Below, piece after piece: positions 1-11,475 of a DNA stretch of 64,000 bases. Every line of letters begins with the position of its first letter. Position 1 is the stretch's first letter. The DNA is from Ideonella sp. A 288 (lineage in GTDB: Bacteria; Pseudomonadota; Gammaproteobacteria; Burkholderiales; Burkholderiaceae_C): contig NZ_MWLO01000150.1 of the NCBI RefSeq assembly GCF_002198735.1, forward strand, positions 1-64,000. Reading direction: 5' to 3'. The notes beneath the pieces were generated by a model. The model had not been told where the DNA came from. It did not search any database and saw nothing but the letters and a program-made list of their open reading frames with translations. A program made the position numbers and the translations under genes.

Positions 1-700
1 CCTCGGGCGCGATGCCGTGGGCGCGCGCCAGCGCGCGCTGCGGCACCGGCGGTCCGCCGGCGTCGCCGGGCTGCGGCCGGGCGGCCGTCGGATCGGCGCC
101 CTCCCCCAGCCACGCGGCCAGGCCCTGGCGCGAGAACACGCACCAGGCAGCCAGCGGCAGCAACGCCTGCAGCACCTCGCGCGGCGCCACCTCGCCGTCC
201 AGCACCGACACCACGCCCGCCGCCCGGGCCTGCCGCAGCGCCTGCGCGGCCGCCTCGGGCCAGCGCGGATCGACCAGCACGCCGGCACAGCCAGGCGGCA
301 GCAGGTCGGCCGGCACCGCAGCGCGCGCCAGCGCATCGCCGCGGAAGCTGTGCACCTGCCGCTCGCCGGCCGCATCCACCAGCACCGCCGACACGCCGGT
401 GCGCGCGGCGCCGACGCGGGCCACGCCACGACAGTCCAGGCCATCGTCGGCCAGTGCCTGCCGCAGCACGTCGCCGGCCACGTCGACACCCACGGCGCTG
501 ACCAGCCGCACCCGTGGCCCCGACGCCGGGTCGCGCAGGCGATGGGCCGCCCGCGCCGCGTTGGTGGCCAGCCCGCCAATGCGCATCACGTGTCCGCCAG
601 CGACCCCCTTGCCGCCGTCGGCGCTGAAGCGCTCGACCTGGAACACCTGGTCCAGCACCACCTGGCCGACAAACAGCAGCGTGGCGACAGCCTCGGTCAC
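1..700 (-). CDS. PfkB-family carbohydrate kinase, YihV-like branch (3' end outside window)
   Basis: Partial gene; the first 233 residues are in the window and the C-terminus (with the GAGD catalytic motif) lies beyond the left edge. It should phosphorylate a sugar or sugar-like alcohol with ATP in the cytoplasm. Seen: PfkB N-terminal glycine signature GGLATNAARAAHRL at about residues 42-55, the VGVDVAGD segment near 70, and a DPRW-...-VLDGE-...-VFSRQGLAAWLG stretch (about 144-199). By memory this last stretch matches the sulfofructose kinase YihV branch (DVRW...VLDGD...FSEPGLARLTG) better than ribokinase. Start chosen as GTG at 700, overlapping the upstream dehydrogenase stop (GTGA), which implies translational coupling. 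Substrate is inference; related kinases of the ketohexokinase-like group cannot be excluded. Confidence 0.8.
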   Translation of the reverse strand, partial: MTEAVATLLFVGQVVLDQVFQVERFSADGGKGVAGGHVMRIGGLATNAARAAHRLRDPASGPRVRLVSAVGVDVAGDVLRQALADDGLDCRGVARVGAARTGVSAVLVDAAGERQVHSFRGDALARAAVPADLLPPGCAGVLVDPRWPEAAAQALRQARAAGVVSVLDGEVAPREVLQALLPLAAWCVFSRQGLAAWLGEGADPTAARPQPGDAGGPPVPQRALARAHGIAPE

Positions 701-1674
701 TCGCCGCCCCGCATCAGCGGCTTGATGCGCTCGCCGGCCATGAAGCGGGCGAACTCCTGCGGCATCTCGGCCATGTCGAACACGTGGTCGACCAGCCGGG
801 CATAGCGCTCGCGGTGGCGGCGCAGCAGCGCGATGTTGGCCGCGTGGTCGCCCTTGGGAAAGTAGAACGAGCGCACCAGGAAGAAGTCCTTGCGGCGCAC
901 GGGCTTGCTCTCGTGCACCGTCCACGGCTCGTCGTTCTCGCCCACCCACAGCATCACGCCCTGCGCAGCCACCACCTCCAGCCCCTGGTCGCGCGCGGCC
1001 AGGTTGCCGCTGGATTCCAGCACCAGGTCGAAGCGCCGGCTGCGGTCACCCACCGGGTGCAGGCGCGCGCCCATCGATTCGGCCAGGGCGCCCCGGTGCG
1101 GCCGCGGGTCGGCCACGTGCACATCCGTGGCCCCCATGTCCTGCAGCGCGATCAGCCCTCCCAGGCCCACCGGGCCGGCGCCGGTGACCAGCACCCGCAT
1201 CGACGCCAGATCGCGCAGCAGCGGCCGCACCAGGCGCAGCGCATGGGTGGCGGTGCCGATGGTGTCCAGCAGCAGCGGCGCCAGGTCGTCGGGGATGTCG
1301 TCGGGCACCGGCAGCAGGCACTGTTCGGGCACCGACAGCGCCTGGCCGTAGCCGCCGTCGCGGTTCCAGCCGACCAGCGTGGATTCGCGCTCGCAGGTGT
1401 GCGTCTGCCCCGCCAGGCATTGCGCGCAGACGCCGCAGTGCACGGGGATGTAGACCACGCTGCGCTGGCCGTGCAGGTCATGGCCGGGCTGGTCGACGGT
1501 GCCGAAGATCTCGTGGCCCGGCGTGTGCGCCGCGCCCTTGTGCCACAGCTTGCCGTCGCTGCCGCACAGCGCGGTGCGGCGCACGCGCAGCAGCACCTCG
1601 CCGGCCGGCACCTCGGGCCAGGGGCGGTCGATCAGTTCGACCTGCCGGGCACCGGCAAAGCGGATGGCGCGCAT
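697..1674 (-). CDS. Zinc-type medium-chain alcohol/polyol dehydrogenase
   Basis: 325-residue NAD(P)-dependent medium-chain dehydrogenase. Seen: GroES-like N-terminal domain with CGSD (about residues 36-39, catalytic zinc Cys) and GHE (zinc His/Glu); a structural-zinc-like cysteine cluster CGVCAQCLAGQTHTC; and a Rossmann glycine motif VTGAGPVGLGG near residue 165. Start set at ATG 1674 (MRAIRFAG), which begins the conserved GroES domain; an upstream in-frame extension has no domain content. It starts 7 bases after the next dehydrogenase upstream and overlaps the kinase downstream, so it is co-translated. Substrate unknown; a sugar alcohol, or a sulfonated polyol given the operon, is inference. 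Confidence 0.85.
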   Translation of the reverse strand: MRAIRFAGARQVELIDRPWPEVPAGEVLLRVRRTALCGSDGKLWHKGAAHTPGHEIFGTVDQPGHDLHGQRSVVYIPVHCGVCAQCLAGQTHTCERESTLVGWNRDGGYGQALSVPEQCLLPVPDDIPDDLAPLLLDTIGTATHALRLVRPLLRDLASMRVLVTGAGPVGLGGLIALQDMGATDVHVADPRPHRGALAESMGARLHPVGDRSRRFDLVLESSGNLAARDQGLEVVAAQGVMLWVGENDEPWTVHESKPVRRKDFFLVRSFYFPKGDHAANIALLRRHRERYARLVDHVFDMAEMPQEFARFMAGERIKPLMRGGE

Positions 1675-1681
1675 CAGCGGC

Positions 1682-2689
1682 TCAGTGCTGCGGCTCGAGC
1701 ACCAGCTTGGCCGCGGCGACGCGGCCGTGGTGCAAGTCGTCGAAGGCGCGGGCGCCATCGGCCAGCGGCCGGCGCTCGACCCACGACAGGTCGCCGAACA
1801 CGCCGCGGGCCAGCGCGGCCACGGTGGCGCGCAGGTCGGCGGTGCTGTAGGTGTAGGTGCCCAGCAGCGTGATCTCGGCCAGCGTGAGCTTGCGCATGTC
1901 GATCTCGCTGGCCCAGTCCTGCAGCCCGATGTGCATGACCACGCCGCCGGGCTTGACCGCCGCCAGCGCCGACTGGCGCGTCCTGGCGCTGCCCACGGCG
2001 TCGATCACGTAGTCGAAGGCGTTCTCCTCCGGGCCCTGTGCGATCGGGTCGAAGGTGGCGCAGCGCGCGTGCTGCTCGATCGACGTGCGGCGCAGCGGGT
2101 TGACCTCGGCCACCGCCAGCCGGTCGACGCCGTAGTGACGCAACAGCAGCGCGGCCAGCATGCCGATGGCGCCACCACCCAGCACCAGCACGCGGCATTC
2201 GGGCAGCGGGCGCACCAGACTCTTCATCGACAGGTTGATCGCGTGCAGCGCGGTGGCGCCGGGTTCGGTGAGCGCCGCCTCCACCGAGCCCAGGCTGTCG
2301 GGCAGCGGGATCAGGCAGCCGGCGGGAATGCCCATCTGCTGCGCGAAGGCGCCGGGCCGCGTCATGCCAACCATGGTGCGGTGGGCGCACAGGTTGTCGC
2401 GGCCCTGCACGCAGTACTCGCAGTGGCCGCAGACGATCAGCGGGTTGCCGGTGGCACGCATGCCTTCCTGCCACAGCGGGTGCATGCTGGAAACCACGGT
2501 GCCGGAGAACTCGTGGCCCAGCACCAGGCCGGGCTTGCGGCGCGGGTCGTGGCCATGGTAGGCGTGCATGTCCGAGCCGCAGATGCCCACGGCGTCGATG
2601 CGCAGCACCACGTCGCCGGGCACCATCGTGGGCTCGGGCCGGTCGAGCAACTGCACTTCGTTGGGTTGGGTGTAGACGAGGGCTTTCAT
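1682..2689 (-). CDS. Zinc-type medium-chain dehydrogenase, candidate HpsP-like DHPS 2-dehydrogenase
   Basis: 335 residues. Seen: GroES domain with CGSDMHAYHG (catalytic Cys about residue 37), GHEFSG (zinc His/Glu), the four-cysteine structural zinc loop CGHCEYCVQGRDNLC, and the nucleotide-binding motif VLGGGAIGMLAA about residue 170. Typical length and complete. Established knowledge: DHPS degradation operons encode HpsN with two further dehydrogenases, HpsO and HpsP, which interconvert DHPS enantiomers through the 2-keto intermediate. This gene lies in the same operon as an HpsN homologue and an SDR, so HpsP is the best guess, but sorbitol/threonine-type dehydrogenases have the same architecture. 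The role is inference from neighbourhood. Confidence 0.85.
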   Translation of the reverse strand: MKALVYTQPNEVQLLDRPEPTMVPGDVVLRIDAVGICGSDMHAYHGHDPRRKPGLVLGHEFSGTVVSSMHPLWQEGMRATGNPLIVCGHCEYCVQGRDNLCAHRTMVGMTRPGAFAQQMGIPAGCLIPLPDSLGSVEAALTEPGATALHAINLSMKSLVRPLPECRVLVLGGGAIGMLAALLLRHYGVDRLAVAEVNPLRRTSIEQHARCATFDPIAQGPEENAFDYVIDAVGSARTRQSALAAVKPGGVVMHIGLQDWASEIDMRKLTLAEITLLGTYTYSTADLRATVAALARGVFGDLSWVERRPLADGARAFDDLHHGRVAAAKLVLEPQH

Positions 2690-2756
2690 GTCGGGTGGAC
2701 GCGCTTTTCAGGCGTCATGTAGGTTTCGCGGTTCATGGCGCGGCTCATGGCGCCGC

Positions 2757-3527
2757 TCACTGCGCCGTGTACCCGCCGTCGACCATCAGCGTCTGCCCGG
2801 TGATGTAGGCACTGGCCGGGCTGGCCAGGAAGACGGTGGCGCCGTGCAGGTCGTCCAGCCGGCCGTTACGACCGATGGCGGTGCGCCGGGCGTGCAGCTC
2901 GGCCAGCGCCGTGTCGGCGAACACCGGCGCGGTCAGGTCGGTGGGAAAGAAGCCCGGGCCGATGGCGTTGCAGGTGATGCCGCGGCCCGACCAGGCCTGC
3001 GCGATGGCGCGTGTGAGCTGCACCACCCCGCCCTTGCCGGCGCCATAGGGCGCGCCGTTGGCGAACGCGCGGGTGGACTGCAGCGACGCGATGTTGATGA
3101 TGCGCCCCCAGCCACGCTCGGCCATGCCCGGCGCCAGGGCCTGGGTCAGGAAGAAGGGCGCGCCCAGGTGCAGCGCGAGTTGCAGGTTCCAGCCCTCGGG
3201 CGTCACCTCGTCGAAGGGCTGGCGCAGGTTGACGCCGGCGGCGTTGACGAGGATGTCCACCGGCCCGGCCTGCGCCGCGATGGCCTGCCCGGCGGCGGGC
3301 AGCGCCTCGGTGCGTGACAGGTCGAGCGCCAGCGTGTCGCAGGCGATGCCCTCGGCGCGCAGGCGTTGCGCGGCGGCCCCGAGCTGGGCCTCGCGACGGG
3401 CCACCAGCAGCACGGCCGCGCCGGCGCGGCCCAGCGCGGTGGCCATGGCCTCGCCGATGCCGGCGTTGCCGCCGGTGACCACCGCGCGGCGGCCGGCGAG
3501 CGAGAACCAGTCGGTCAGGGCAGACAT
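2757..3527 (-). CDS. SDR-family oxidoreductase, candidate HpsO-like
   Basis: 256-residue classical short-chain dehydrogenase. Seen: TGGNAGIG cofactor motif at residues 18-25, NAAG near residue 94, catalytic Ser in NIAS, YGAGK (Tyr and Lys four apart), and the terminal DGGYTA motif. All catalytic residues are present. It lies 25 bases downstream of the HpsN-like gene and 67 bases upstream of the medium-chain dehydrogenase on the same strand, so co-transcription is likely. In known DHPS operons an SDR partner (HpsO) oxidises DHPS at C2 to allow racemisation; that assignment here is inference. Gluconate 5-dehydrogenase-like activity is the main alternative. Confidence 0.85.
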   Translation of the reverse strand: MSALTDWFSLAGRRAVVTGGNAGIGEAMATALGRAGAAVLLVARREAQLGAAAQRLRAEGIACDTLALDLSRTEALPAAGQAIAAQAGPVDILVNAAGVNLRQPFDEVTPEGWNLQLALHLGAPFFLTQALAPGMAERGWGRIINIASLQSTRAFANGAPYGAGKGGVVQLTRAIAQAWSGRGITCNAIGPGFFPTDLTAPVFADTALAELHARRTAIGRNGRLDDLHGATVFLASPASAYITGQTLMVDGGYTAQ

Positions 3528-3552
3528 GCCGGCACCGTGTCGGCGACGCGCC

Positions 3553-6169
<2,617 letters not shown>

Positions 6170-6224
6170 CGTGTGCCTCCGCCCTGCAGGCGCATCGAAC
6201 CTGAATCGACACAGGACGGCATGC

Positions 6225-6743
6225 TCATTCCTCGAACATCGCCTTGCCGGCGTAGGGCGCGCGGCCGGCGCGCAGGTCTCGCCAGTCGCCGACGATGCGC
6301 TGGCTGCTGCGGAAGATGATCAGCGCGAAGGCGATGGGCACCGCCGCCTCGAACCAGGCCTTGTTGACGCGCAGCACCGGTGTCTGGCCCTCGAACTGCA
6401 GCAACTGGCGGATGGTGTGCAGGCTCCAGTACAGCGCGATGCAGGCGAACACGATGGTGGCCAGCTCGGCGACGATGAACACCACCGCCTTGCCGCGCGG
6501 GCCCATGCGCTGCAGCAGGATGTCGAAGCGGATGTGCGCGCGCTCGCGCACCGCGTAGGCCGCGCCGATCCAGCCGAGGTAGATGAAGGCGTAGCGTGCG
6601 GCCTCCTCGCCCCAGGCCGACGAGAAGTTGAAGACGAAGCGCCGCACCACCTCCTGCACGATGACGATGCAGCAGAAGGTGTAGAACACCAGCATCGCCC
6701 AGCGTTCGGCGTTCTCGTCAAGGGCGGAGAGGACGCGGCGCAT
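6225..6743 (-). CDS. TRAP transporter small permease (DctQ family), HpsL-like
   Basis: 172 residues with four predicted membrane helices and the DctQ-type EEAARYAFIYLGWIGAAYAVRE segment near residue 45. It is the four-helix partner of the large permease. Transcribed between the binding protein (51 bases upstream) and DctM (55 bases downstream). Ordinary length for the family; start at the ATG that begins the first conserved helix region. Confidence 0.92.
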   Translation of the reverse strand: MRRVLSALDENAERWAMLVFYTFCCIVIVQEVVRRFVFNFSSAWGEEAARYAFIYLGWIGAAYAVRERAHIRFDILLQRMGPRGKAVVFIVAELATIVFACIALYWSLHTIRQLLQFEGQTPVLRVNKAWFEAAVPIAFALIIFRSSQRIVGDWRDLRAGRAPYAGKAMFEE

Positions 6744-6793
6744 CAGTGGCAGGGTGGGCGTGGTGCGGGCAGGGCCGAAGGACTTGGCATCGT

Positions 6794-7948
6794 TCAGAGC
6801 TTGAAGTCAGGCACGGTGATCGGGCCCTTGGTGTTGGCGGCCTTCTTGAAGTTGTCGAACGCCGCCATCGAGCCGGCGAACTGCAGCTTGAACTCGTCGT
6901 ACTCCTTGCGCTGCTCGCCGCAGGTGTCCATCCACTGCTTCATCTCGCCGTCGGTGGGGTTGTAGAACTGGCAGCCGCCCTCGCGCAGGATGCGCATGCT
7001 CTCGGTGCGGGCCTTCTCGATCTGCGCGAAGGTCTCGATCTGCGTCTGCTCGTTGGCGGCGTCGAAGGCCTTGCGCAGGTCGTCGGGCAATTGCTGGTAC
7101 CACGCGGCATTGGCCGCGAACATCTGCGCATCGGGCACCGACCGGATGTACGAGATGTGGCCCAGCAGGTCGTGGAAGCCGAAGGTGGCCAGCGCGCTGA
7201 TGGCGGGATCGAGCCCGTCGGCCACACCCTGCTTGATGGCCGTGGCCGTCTCGCCCCAGGGCACCACGGTGGGGTTGGCGCCGGCCAGGCGGTAGAAGGT
7301 CTGCAGCAGCTTGGACGGCGGCACGCGCATCTTCATGCCCTGCATGTCGGACGGCGTCTTCACCAGCTTGAAGCCCTTGCGGGTGGCGATGGTGCGCGGG
7401 TCGACCGTGAAGTAGAACAGCGGCTTGTAGCCCTTGGCCATGACCTTGGGCGTGATCTCGTCGTTCCAGGCCTTGCTGGTGACGAGGTTGGCAAAGCGCT
7501 GGTTGTCGCCGCACCAGTAGGGGATGTTGATCAGGTCGACCACCGGCGTGTACGGCGAGAAGTTGGACAGCGACACCGCGCCGCCCTGCACCGTGCCGGC
7601 CTGGATCTTCTGCGCCAGCGCGGCGCCGATGCCCAGCTGGCCCGCGGGGTGCAGCTTGCAGTAGATCTGGCCCTTGGACTGCGCCTCGACGTTGTCCTTG
7701 TACTTGGCCTGCATGATCGGGTACTTCACGTAGTCCTCGATCTTGTATTCGGTGGCGAAGAGCATGGTCACCTTGGCGGCCTTCTGCTTCTTCTCTTCGT
7801 CGGCCGCGGTCTGGGCCATCGCCTGACCGTCGAACAGGTAGCCGCCGGCCAGGCCCAAGACGGCCGCGGTGAAGCCATGCCGGCGAACCGCCAGCAGGAA
7901 CTGGCGGCGTTGCGCGGACAGGTCGGTGGGGGTGTCGAGCGGGTTCAT
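6794..7948 (-). CDS. TRAP transporter solute-binding protein (DctP family), HpsK-like
   Basis: 384 residues. Periplasmic receptor that captures the substrate and passes it to DctQM. Seen: N-terminal RRQFLLAVRRHGF with a hydrophobic stretch ending AQA, compatible with Tat export; the DctP body includes GAALAQKIQAGTVQGG and a conserved arginine region (MKMRVPPS). Start chosen at ATG 7948 because an AAGGAGA ribosome-binding site lies just upstream; a longer in-frame start at 7975 lacks one. First structural transporter gene of the LacI-controlled operon. The ligand is not readable from sequence; the operon suggests a small sulfonated or polyol compound. Confidence 0.92.
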   Translation of the reverse strand: MNPLDTPTDLSAQRRQFLLAVRRHGFTAAVLGLAGGYLFDGQAMAQTAADEEKKQKAAKVTMLFATEYKIEDYVKYPIMQAKYKDNVEAQSKGQIYCKLHPAGQLGIGAALAQKIQAGTVQGGAVSLSNFSPYTPVVDLINIPYWCGDNQRFANLVTSKAWNDEITPKVMAKGYKPLFYFTVDPRTIATRKGFKLVKTPSDMQGMKMRVPPSKLLQTFYRLAGANPTVVPWGETATAIKQGVADGLDPAISALATFGFHDLLGHISYIRSVPDAQMFAANAAWYQQLPDDLRKAFDAANEQTQIETFAQIEKARTESMRILREGGCQFYNPTDGEMKQWMDTCGEQRKEYDEFKLQFAGSMAAFDNFKKAANTKGPITVPDFKL

Positions 7949-8014
7949 GCGGTCTCCTTGTGTAGGTCTTGGCACCGTGCCTGGCGCCGGCGGTTGGGGC
8001 AGGTGTGCGGTGGG

Positions 8015-8230
8015 TCAGGCGGGCGGCCGCACGCGCACGGCCTCGTCGGCGAACAGGCCCACCGCGAACGCGGTGACGCAGGCCAGCACCAGCAGGAACT
8101 CGCCGATGTCGCCCAGCGGCCCGCCGGTGACCCGCGCGGCCAGCTTGAGCGCGATCACGTAGACGGCATACACCACCGCCAGAGCGGCGGCCACGCGGTA
8201 GGCCCAGCGGCGGACGAGGGTGATGGGCAT
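8015..8230 (-). CDS. Small two-helix membrane protein, unknown function
   Basis: 71 residues with two hydrophobic stretches (about 10-33 and 42-61) separated by a short basic/glycine loop, so probably a small inner-membrane protein. It lies immediately downstream of the 18-base palindromic operator and 66 bases upstream of the TRAP binding-protein gene, so it would be the first gene of the operon. No family recognised. Small hydrophobic proteins are sometimes found beside TRAP loci, but nothing in this one shows a role. Confidence 0.6.
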   Translation of the reverse strand: MPITLVRRWAYRVAAALAVVYAVYVIALKLAARVTGGPLGDIGEFLLVLACVTAFAVGLFADEAVRVRPPA

Positions 8231-8246
8231 CGGGGATCGGCAGAGT

Positions 8247-8264
8247 TCTGTAAGCGCTTACAGA
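8247..8264. promoter_or_regulatory. Perfect 18-bp LacI-type operator
   Basis: TCTGTAAGCGCTTACAGA is a perfect palindrome with the central CG typical of LacI/GalR-family operators (TGTAAGCGCTTACA core). It lies 17 bases upstream of the first minus-strand gene and 127 bases upstream of the lacI-type gene, so it can control the transporter/dehydrogenase operon. The binding protein is inferred to be the adjacent regulator. Confidence 0.85.
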
Positions 8265-8373
8265 TGGTTCCCGACTGCCGCCGTGGTGTCAAGCCACGAA
8301 GCGAGGCAACCGGTCGGTGCTTTCCCTATGGGTGTTGGCCCACCCGGCCCGTGCACCGGCCACCTAGAATCGA

Positions 8374-8387
8374 TGTAAGCGATTTCT
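8374..8387. promoter_or_regulatory. Degenerate second LacI operator at the regulator start
   Basis: TGTAAGCGATTTCT shares the left half (TGTAAGCG) of the perfect operator at 8247-8264 but has a degenerate right half. It ends three bases before the regulator's ATG, a position suited to autorepression, possibly by looping with the upstream site. Only the half-site match is seen; function is inference. Confidence 0.5.
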
Positions 8388-8390
8388 GAA

Positions 8391-9431
8391 ATGGACCGAA
8401 GCACCGCCCCCACCGTCGAGGACGTGGCCCGCGCCGCGGGCGTGTCCACCGCCACCGTGTCGCGGGCGCTGAACCGCCCCGACGCCGTGCGCCCGGCCCT
8501 GCGCGACCGCGTGCTGGCGGCCGTGGCGCAACTGGGCTACGTGGCCCATGCCGGCGCGCGGGCGATGTCGCTGCGGCGCAGCGGCACGGTGGGCGTGGTC
8601 GTGCCGACCATCGACAACGCCATCTTCGCGCGCGGCCTGCAGGCCTTCCAGCAGCGCATGGCCCAGGCCGGCCACCTGGTGCTGCTGGCCTTCAGCGACT
8701 ACGACGCCGCGCAGGAAGAAGCCCAGGCCCAGGCGCTGCTGGCGCGCGGGGTGGATGCGCTGGCGCTCACCGGCATCAGCCAGCGCCCTGCCCTGACCGC
8801 GCGGCTGGCCCAGCGCGGCCTGCCCTGGGTGCATACCGGCAGCTTTCCCGCGCCGGCGGGCACCGCCTGCGTGGGGTTTCGCAACCGCGAGGCCATCGAG
8901 CGCGCGGTGCGCTACCTGCTGGACCTGGGCCACCGCCGCATCGCGATGCTGGCCGGCATCACCGCCGACAACGACCGCGCCGCCGAGCGCGTGGCCGGCG
9001 TGCGCCACGCCCTGGCCGCCGCCGGTCTGCGCCTGTCGCCCAAGGCCCTGGTGGAGGCGGCCTACACGCTGCAGGCCGCGCGCGAGGGCACGCGCACGCT
9101 GCTGTCGGCCGACCCCGCCCCCACCGCGCTGCTGTGCGGCAACGACGTGCTGGCCTGGGGGGCGCTGCTCGAGTGCCAGGCCCGCGGCGTGGCGGTGCCG
9201 CAGGCGCTGTCGATCGTCGGCTTCGACGACCTCGAGCTGTCGCGCCACTGGCAGCCCGCGCTGACCACCGTGCGCGTGCCCACCGAGCGCATGTGGACGC
9301 TGGCCGCCGACTACCTGCTGGCCCGGCTGGACGGCCGCCTCGCCGAGCCGCAGCAGCAGGAGATCGAGGTGGAACTGCTGGTGCGCGGATCCACCGCGCC
9401 GCCGCCCAGGACAGCCCGCCGCCGCGGCTGA
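8391..9431 (+). CDS. LacI-family transcriptional regulator of the TRAP/dehydrogenase operon
   Basis: 346 residues. Seen: N-terminal LacI helix-turn-helix TVEDVARAAGVSTATVSRALNRPD (residues 8-31), the hinge region, and a periplasmic-binding-protein-like ligand domain (GVVVPTIDNAIF; CGNDVLAWGALLECQARGVAVP; SIVGFDDLELS). Divergent from the operon at 1-8230 with both operator-like sites in between, so a local repressor responding to the imported compound or a metabolite is the natural reading. Complete and of normal length. LacI regulators are more typical of sugar-related than sulfonate regulons, which fits the PfkB kinase in the operon. Confidence 0.92.
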   Translation: MDRSTAPTVEDVARAAGVSTATVSRALNRPDAVRPALRDRVLAAVAQLGYVAHAGARAMSLRRSGTVGVVVPTIDNAIFARGLQAFQQRMAQAGHLVLLAFSDYDAAQEEAQAQALLARGVDALALTGISQRPALTARLAQRGLPWVHTGSFPAPAGTACVGFRNREAIERAVRYLLDLGHRRIAMLAGITADNDRAAERVAGVRHALAAAGLRLSPKALVEAAYTLQAAREGTRTLLSADPAPTALLCGNDVLAWGALLECQARGVAVPQALSIVGFDDLELSRHWQPALTTVRVPTERMWTLAADYLLARLDGRLAEPQQQEIEVELLVRGSTAPPPRTARRRG

Positions 9432-9528
9432 AACGCCCTTGCGCTACACCAGATCGGCTTGACCCGTTGTCGTGCGGCGGCCACGCAAACCTGCTACGGT
9501 CACGTTTCGAGACCAGAGAGTTGCTGCC

Positions 9529-11046
9529 ATGACCCGACTGACCACCGCCCTGAAGGCCCTGTCGCCCGACCGCCTGCGCGGCATGCGCCGAGGCATCGAG
9601 AAGGAAAGCCTGCGCGCCCAGCCCAGCGGCAGCCTGGCCTTGACGCCCCACCCGGCCGCGCTGGGCTCTGCGCTCACGCACCCGCGCATCACCACCGACT
9701 ACTGCGAATCGCAGCTCGAGCTGATCACCGGCGTGCACGACAGCGTCGAGGCCTGCGAGACCGAGCTGACGCAGATCCACCAGTTCGTCTACCGAGCGCT
9801 CGGCGACGAGCGCCTGTGGGTGGGCAGCATGCCCTGCGGCCTGCCGGGCGACGAGAGCATCCCGATCGGCCGCTACGGCTCGTCCAACCTGGGCCGCGCC
9901 AAGAGCATCTACCGCATGGGCCTGGGGCTGCGCTACGGCCGGCGCATGCAGACCATCTCGGGCATCCACTACAACTGGTCGCTGCCGGGCCTGAGCAACG
10001 ACGAGCACTTCGCGCTCATCCGCAACTTCCGCCGCCAGGCCTTCGTGCTGCTGCAACTGTTCGGCGCGTCGCCGGCGGTGTGCCCCAGCTTCGTCGAGGG
10101 CCGCGACCATGAGTTGCAGCGCCTGTCCGAGCATTCGCTCTACCTGCCCCACGCCACCTCGCTGCGCATGGGCCGCCTGGGCTACCAGAGCGACGCGCAG
10201 GCGGCCCTGGCCGTCAGCTACAACAGCCTCGAGAGCTTTGCCGGATCGCTGCACGGCGCGCTCACCCGGCCGCACCCGCCGTACGAGGCCGTGGGCCTGC
10301 GCAACCTGGGCGGCGAATACCAGCAACTGGCCACCAGCCTGATCCAGATCGAGAACGAGTTCTACGGCACCATCCGGCCCAAGCGCGTGATCCGCCCGGG
10401 CGAGCGCCCGCTGCATGCGCTGCGCGAGCGCGGCGTCGAGTACATCGAGGTGCGCTGCATGGACCTCGACCCCTTCGTGCCGGTGGGCATCCGCGCCGAA
10501 ACCATGCGCATGCTCGACGTCTTCCTGCTGCACTGCCTGCTCAGCGACAGCCCGCCCGACACGCCCGAAGAGATCGCCCGCATGGCGCACAACCAGCACC
10601 GCACCGCGGCGCGCGGCCGCGAGCCCGGCCTGCGGCTGGAGCGCGGCGGCGCCGAGGTGCCGCTGATGGAGTGGGCGGCCGAGATCCTGTACGAATGCCG
10701 GCCCATCGCCGCGGCGCTGGACGCGCTGGACGGCGGCACGCGCCACACCACGGCGCTGGCCAATGCGGTGGCCGCGCTGGACGCACCGGCCACGCTGCCC
10801 TCGGCCCGCGTGCTCGACGCCATGCAGCGCGATTTCGAGCGCTCGTACACGCGCTTCATCCGCGCACAGTCCGACGCCACGCGCGAGCACCTGATGGCCC
10901 TGCCCTTCCCGGCCGAGGTGCAGGCCCGCTTCGAGGCGATGTCGCTGGCCTCGGTCGACGAGCAACGCCGCATCGAGGCGGCCGACACGCAGCCCTTCGA
11001 GCTGTGGCGCCGGCACTACCTGTCGCCGGAGCGCTTGACGATCTGA
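9529..11046 (+). CDS. gshA: Glutamate-cysteine ligase, proteobacterial class I
   Basis: 505 residues, close to the 518 of E. coli GshA. It joins L-glutamate and L-cysteine with ATP, the first and rate-limiting step of glutathione synthesis, in the cytoplasm. Seen: RRGIEKESLR near residue 18, TTDYCESQLELITG (Glu/metal region), GIHYNWSLP, SLRMGRLGYQS, and IQIENEFYGTIRPKR followed by GVEYIEVRCMDLDPF; all are family signatures. Start at ATG 9529; the reading frame is open further upstream but has no family similarity there. Not obviously linked to its neighbours; glutathione may be needed by the GST genes in this window. Confidence 0.95.
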   Translation: MTRLTTALKALSPDRLRGMRRGIEKESLRAQPSGSLALTPHPAALGSALTHPRITTDYCESQLELITGVHDSVEACETELTQIHQFVYRALGDERLWVGSMPCGLPGDESIPIGRYGSSNLGRAKSIYRMGLGLRYGRRMQTISGIHYNWSLPGLSNDEHFALIRNFRRQAFVLLQLFGASPAVCPSFVEGRDHELQRLSEHSLYLPHATSLRMGRLGYQSDAQAALAVSYNSLESFAGSLHGALTRPHPPYEAVGLRNLGGEYQQLATSLIQIENEFYGTIRPKRVIRPGERPLHALRERGVEYIEVRCMDLDPFVPVGIRAETMRMLDVFLLHCLLSDSPPDTPEEIARMAHNQHRTAARGREPGLRLERGGAEVPLMEWAAEILYECRPIAAALDALDGGTRHTTALANAVAALDAPATLPSARVLDAMQRDFERSYTRFIRAQSDATREHLMALPFPAEVQARFEAMSLASVDEQRRIEAADTQPFELWRRHYLSPERLTI

Positions 11047-11190
11047 TCGGCCCGAGGCCGGTCGGGCCCGGCCCGCCGCGGGTGCACCGACCGGTGCGAC
11101 AGGACAGCAGGCGCTCAGAATGTCTTAAGGTCCGCCGCCCAAAGTCGCGTCACAGTCACCGTCGACTGGACCCGGTCGAAAGGAAAGACC

Positions 11191-11475
11191 ATGACCTTCA
11201 GCCCCATTGGCGTCGTGCTGTGCCTCGCCGCAGCCCTGACCAGTTTCTCGTCCCACGCGGGTGACCATCGCAAGGAGTCACGGGTCGATCGTGACGGCAA
11301 ATCCGTCCTGCAGGCCATCACGGTCCGCGCCAAGGCCGGTGAGCCCGGCCATGGCTGGCAGTTCTTCAGCGATGCCCCTCGGCGCCGAGCCGTTGTCATC
11401 AGCCCCAACGGCCACTACTACTACAGCCACGGAGAGGGTCTCGAACTCGTGTTCAAGGCCAGCACCGCCGCCTGA
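11191..11475 (+). CDS. Small exported protein, unknown function
   Basis: 94 residues with a short signal peptide (hydrophobic segment to about residue 22, SSHA|GDH). The mature part is charged then aromatic, including GWQFF and NGHYYYSHGEGLEL. A good ribosome-binding site (AAAGGAAA) precedes ATG 11191. No family recognised. It opens a block with weaker third-position GC than its neighbours. Confidence 0.65.
   Translation: MTFSPIGVVLCLAAALTSFSSHAGDHRKESRVDRDGKSVLQAITVRAKAGEPGHGWQFFSDAPRRRAVVISPNGHYYYSHGEGLELVFKASTAA

Noticed and set aside
784-1872. Long plus-strand open frames opposite the dehydrogenase genes
   Set aside because: Their translations are His/Gln/Ala/Arg-rich without family motifs; they are antisense shadows of GC-rich minus-strand genes with clear domains.
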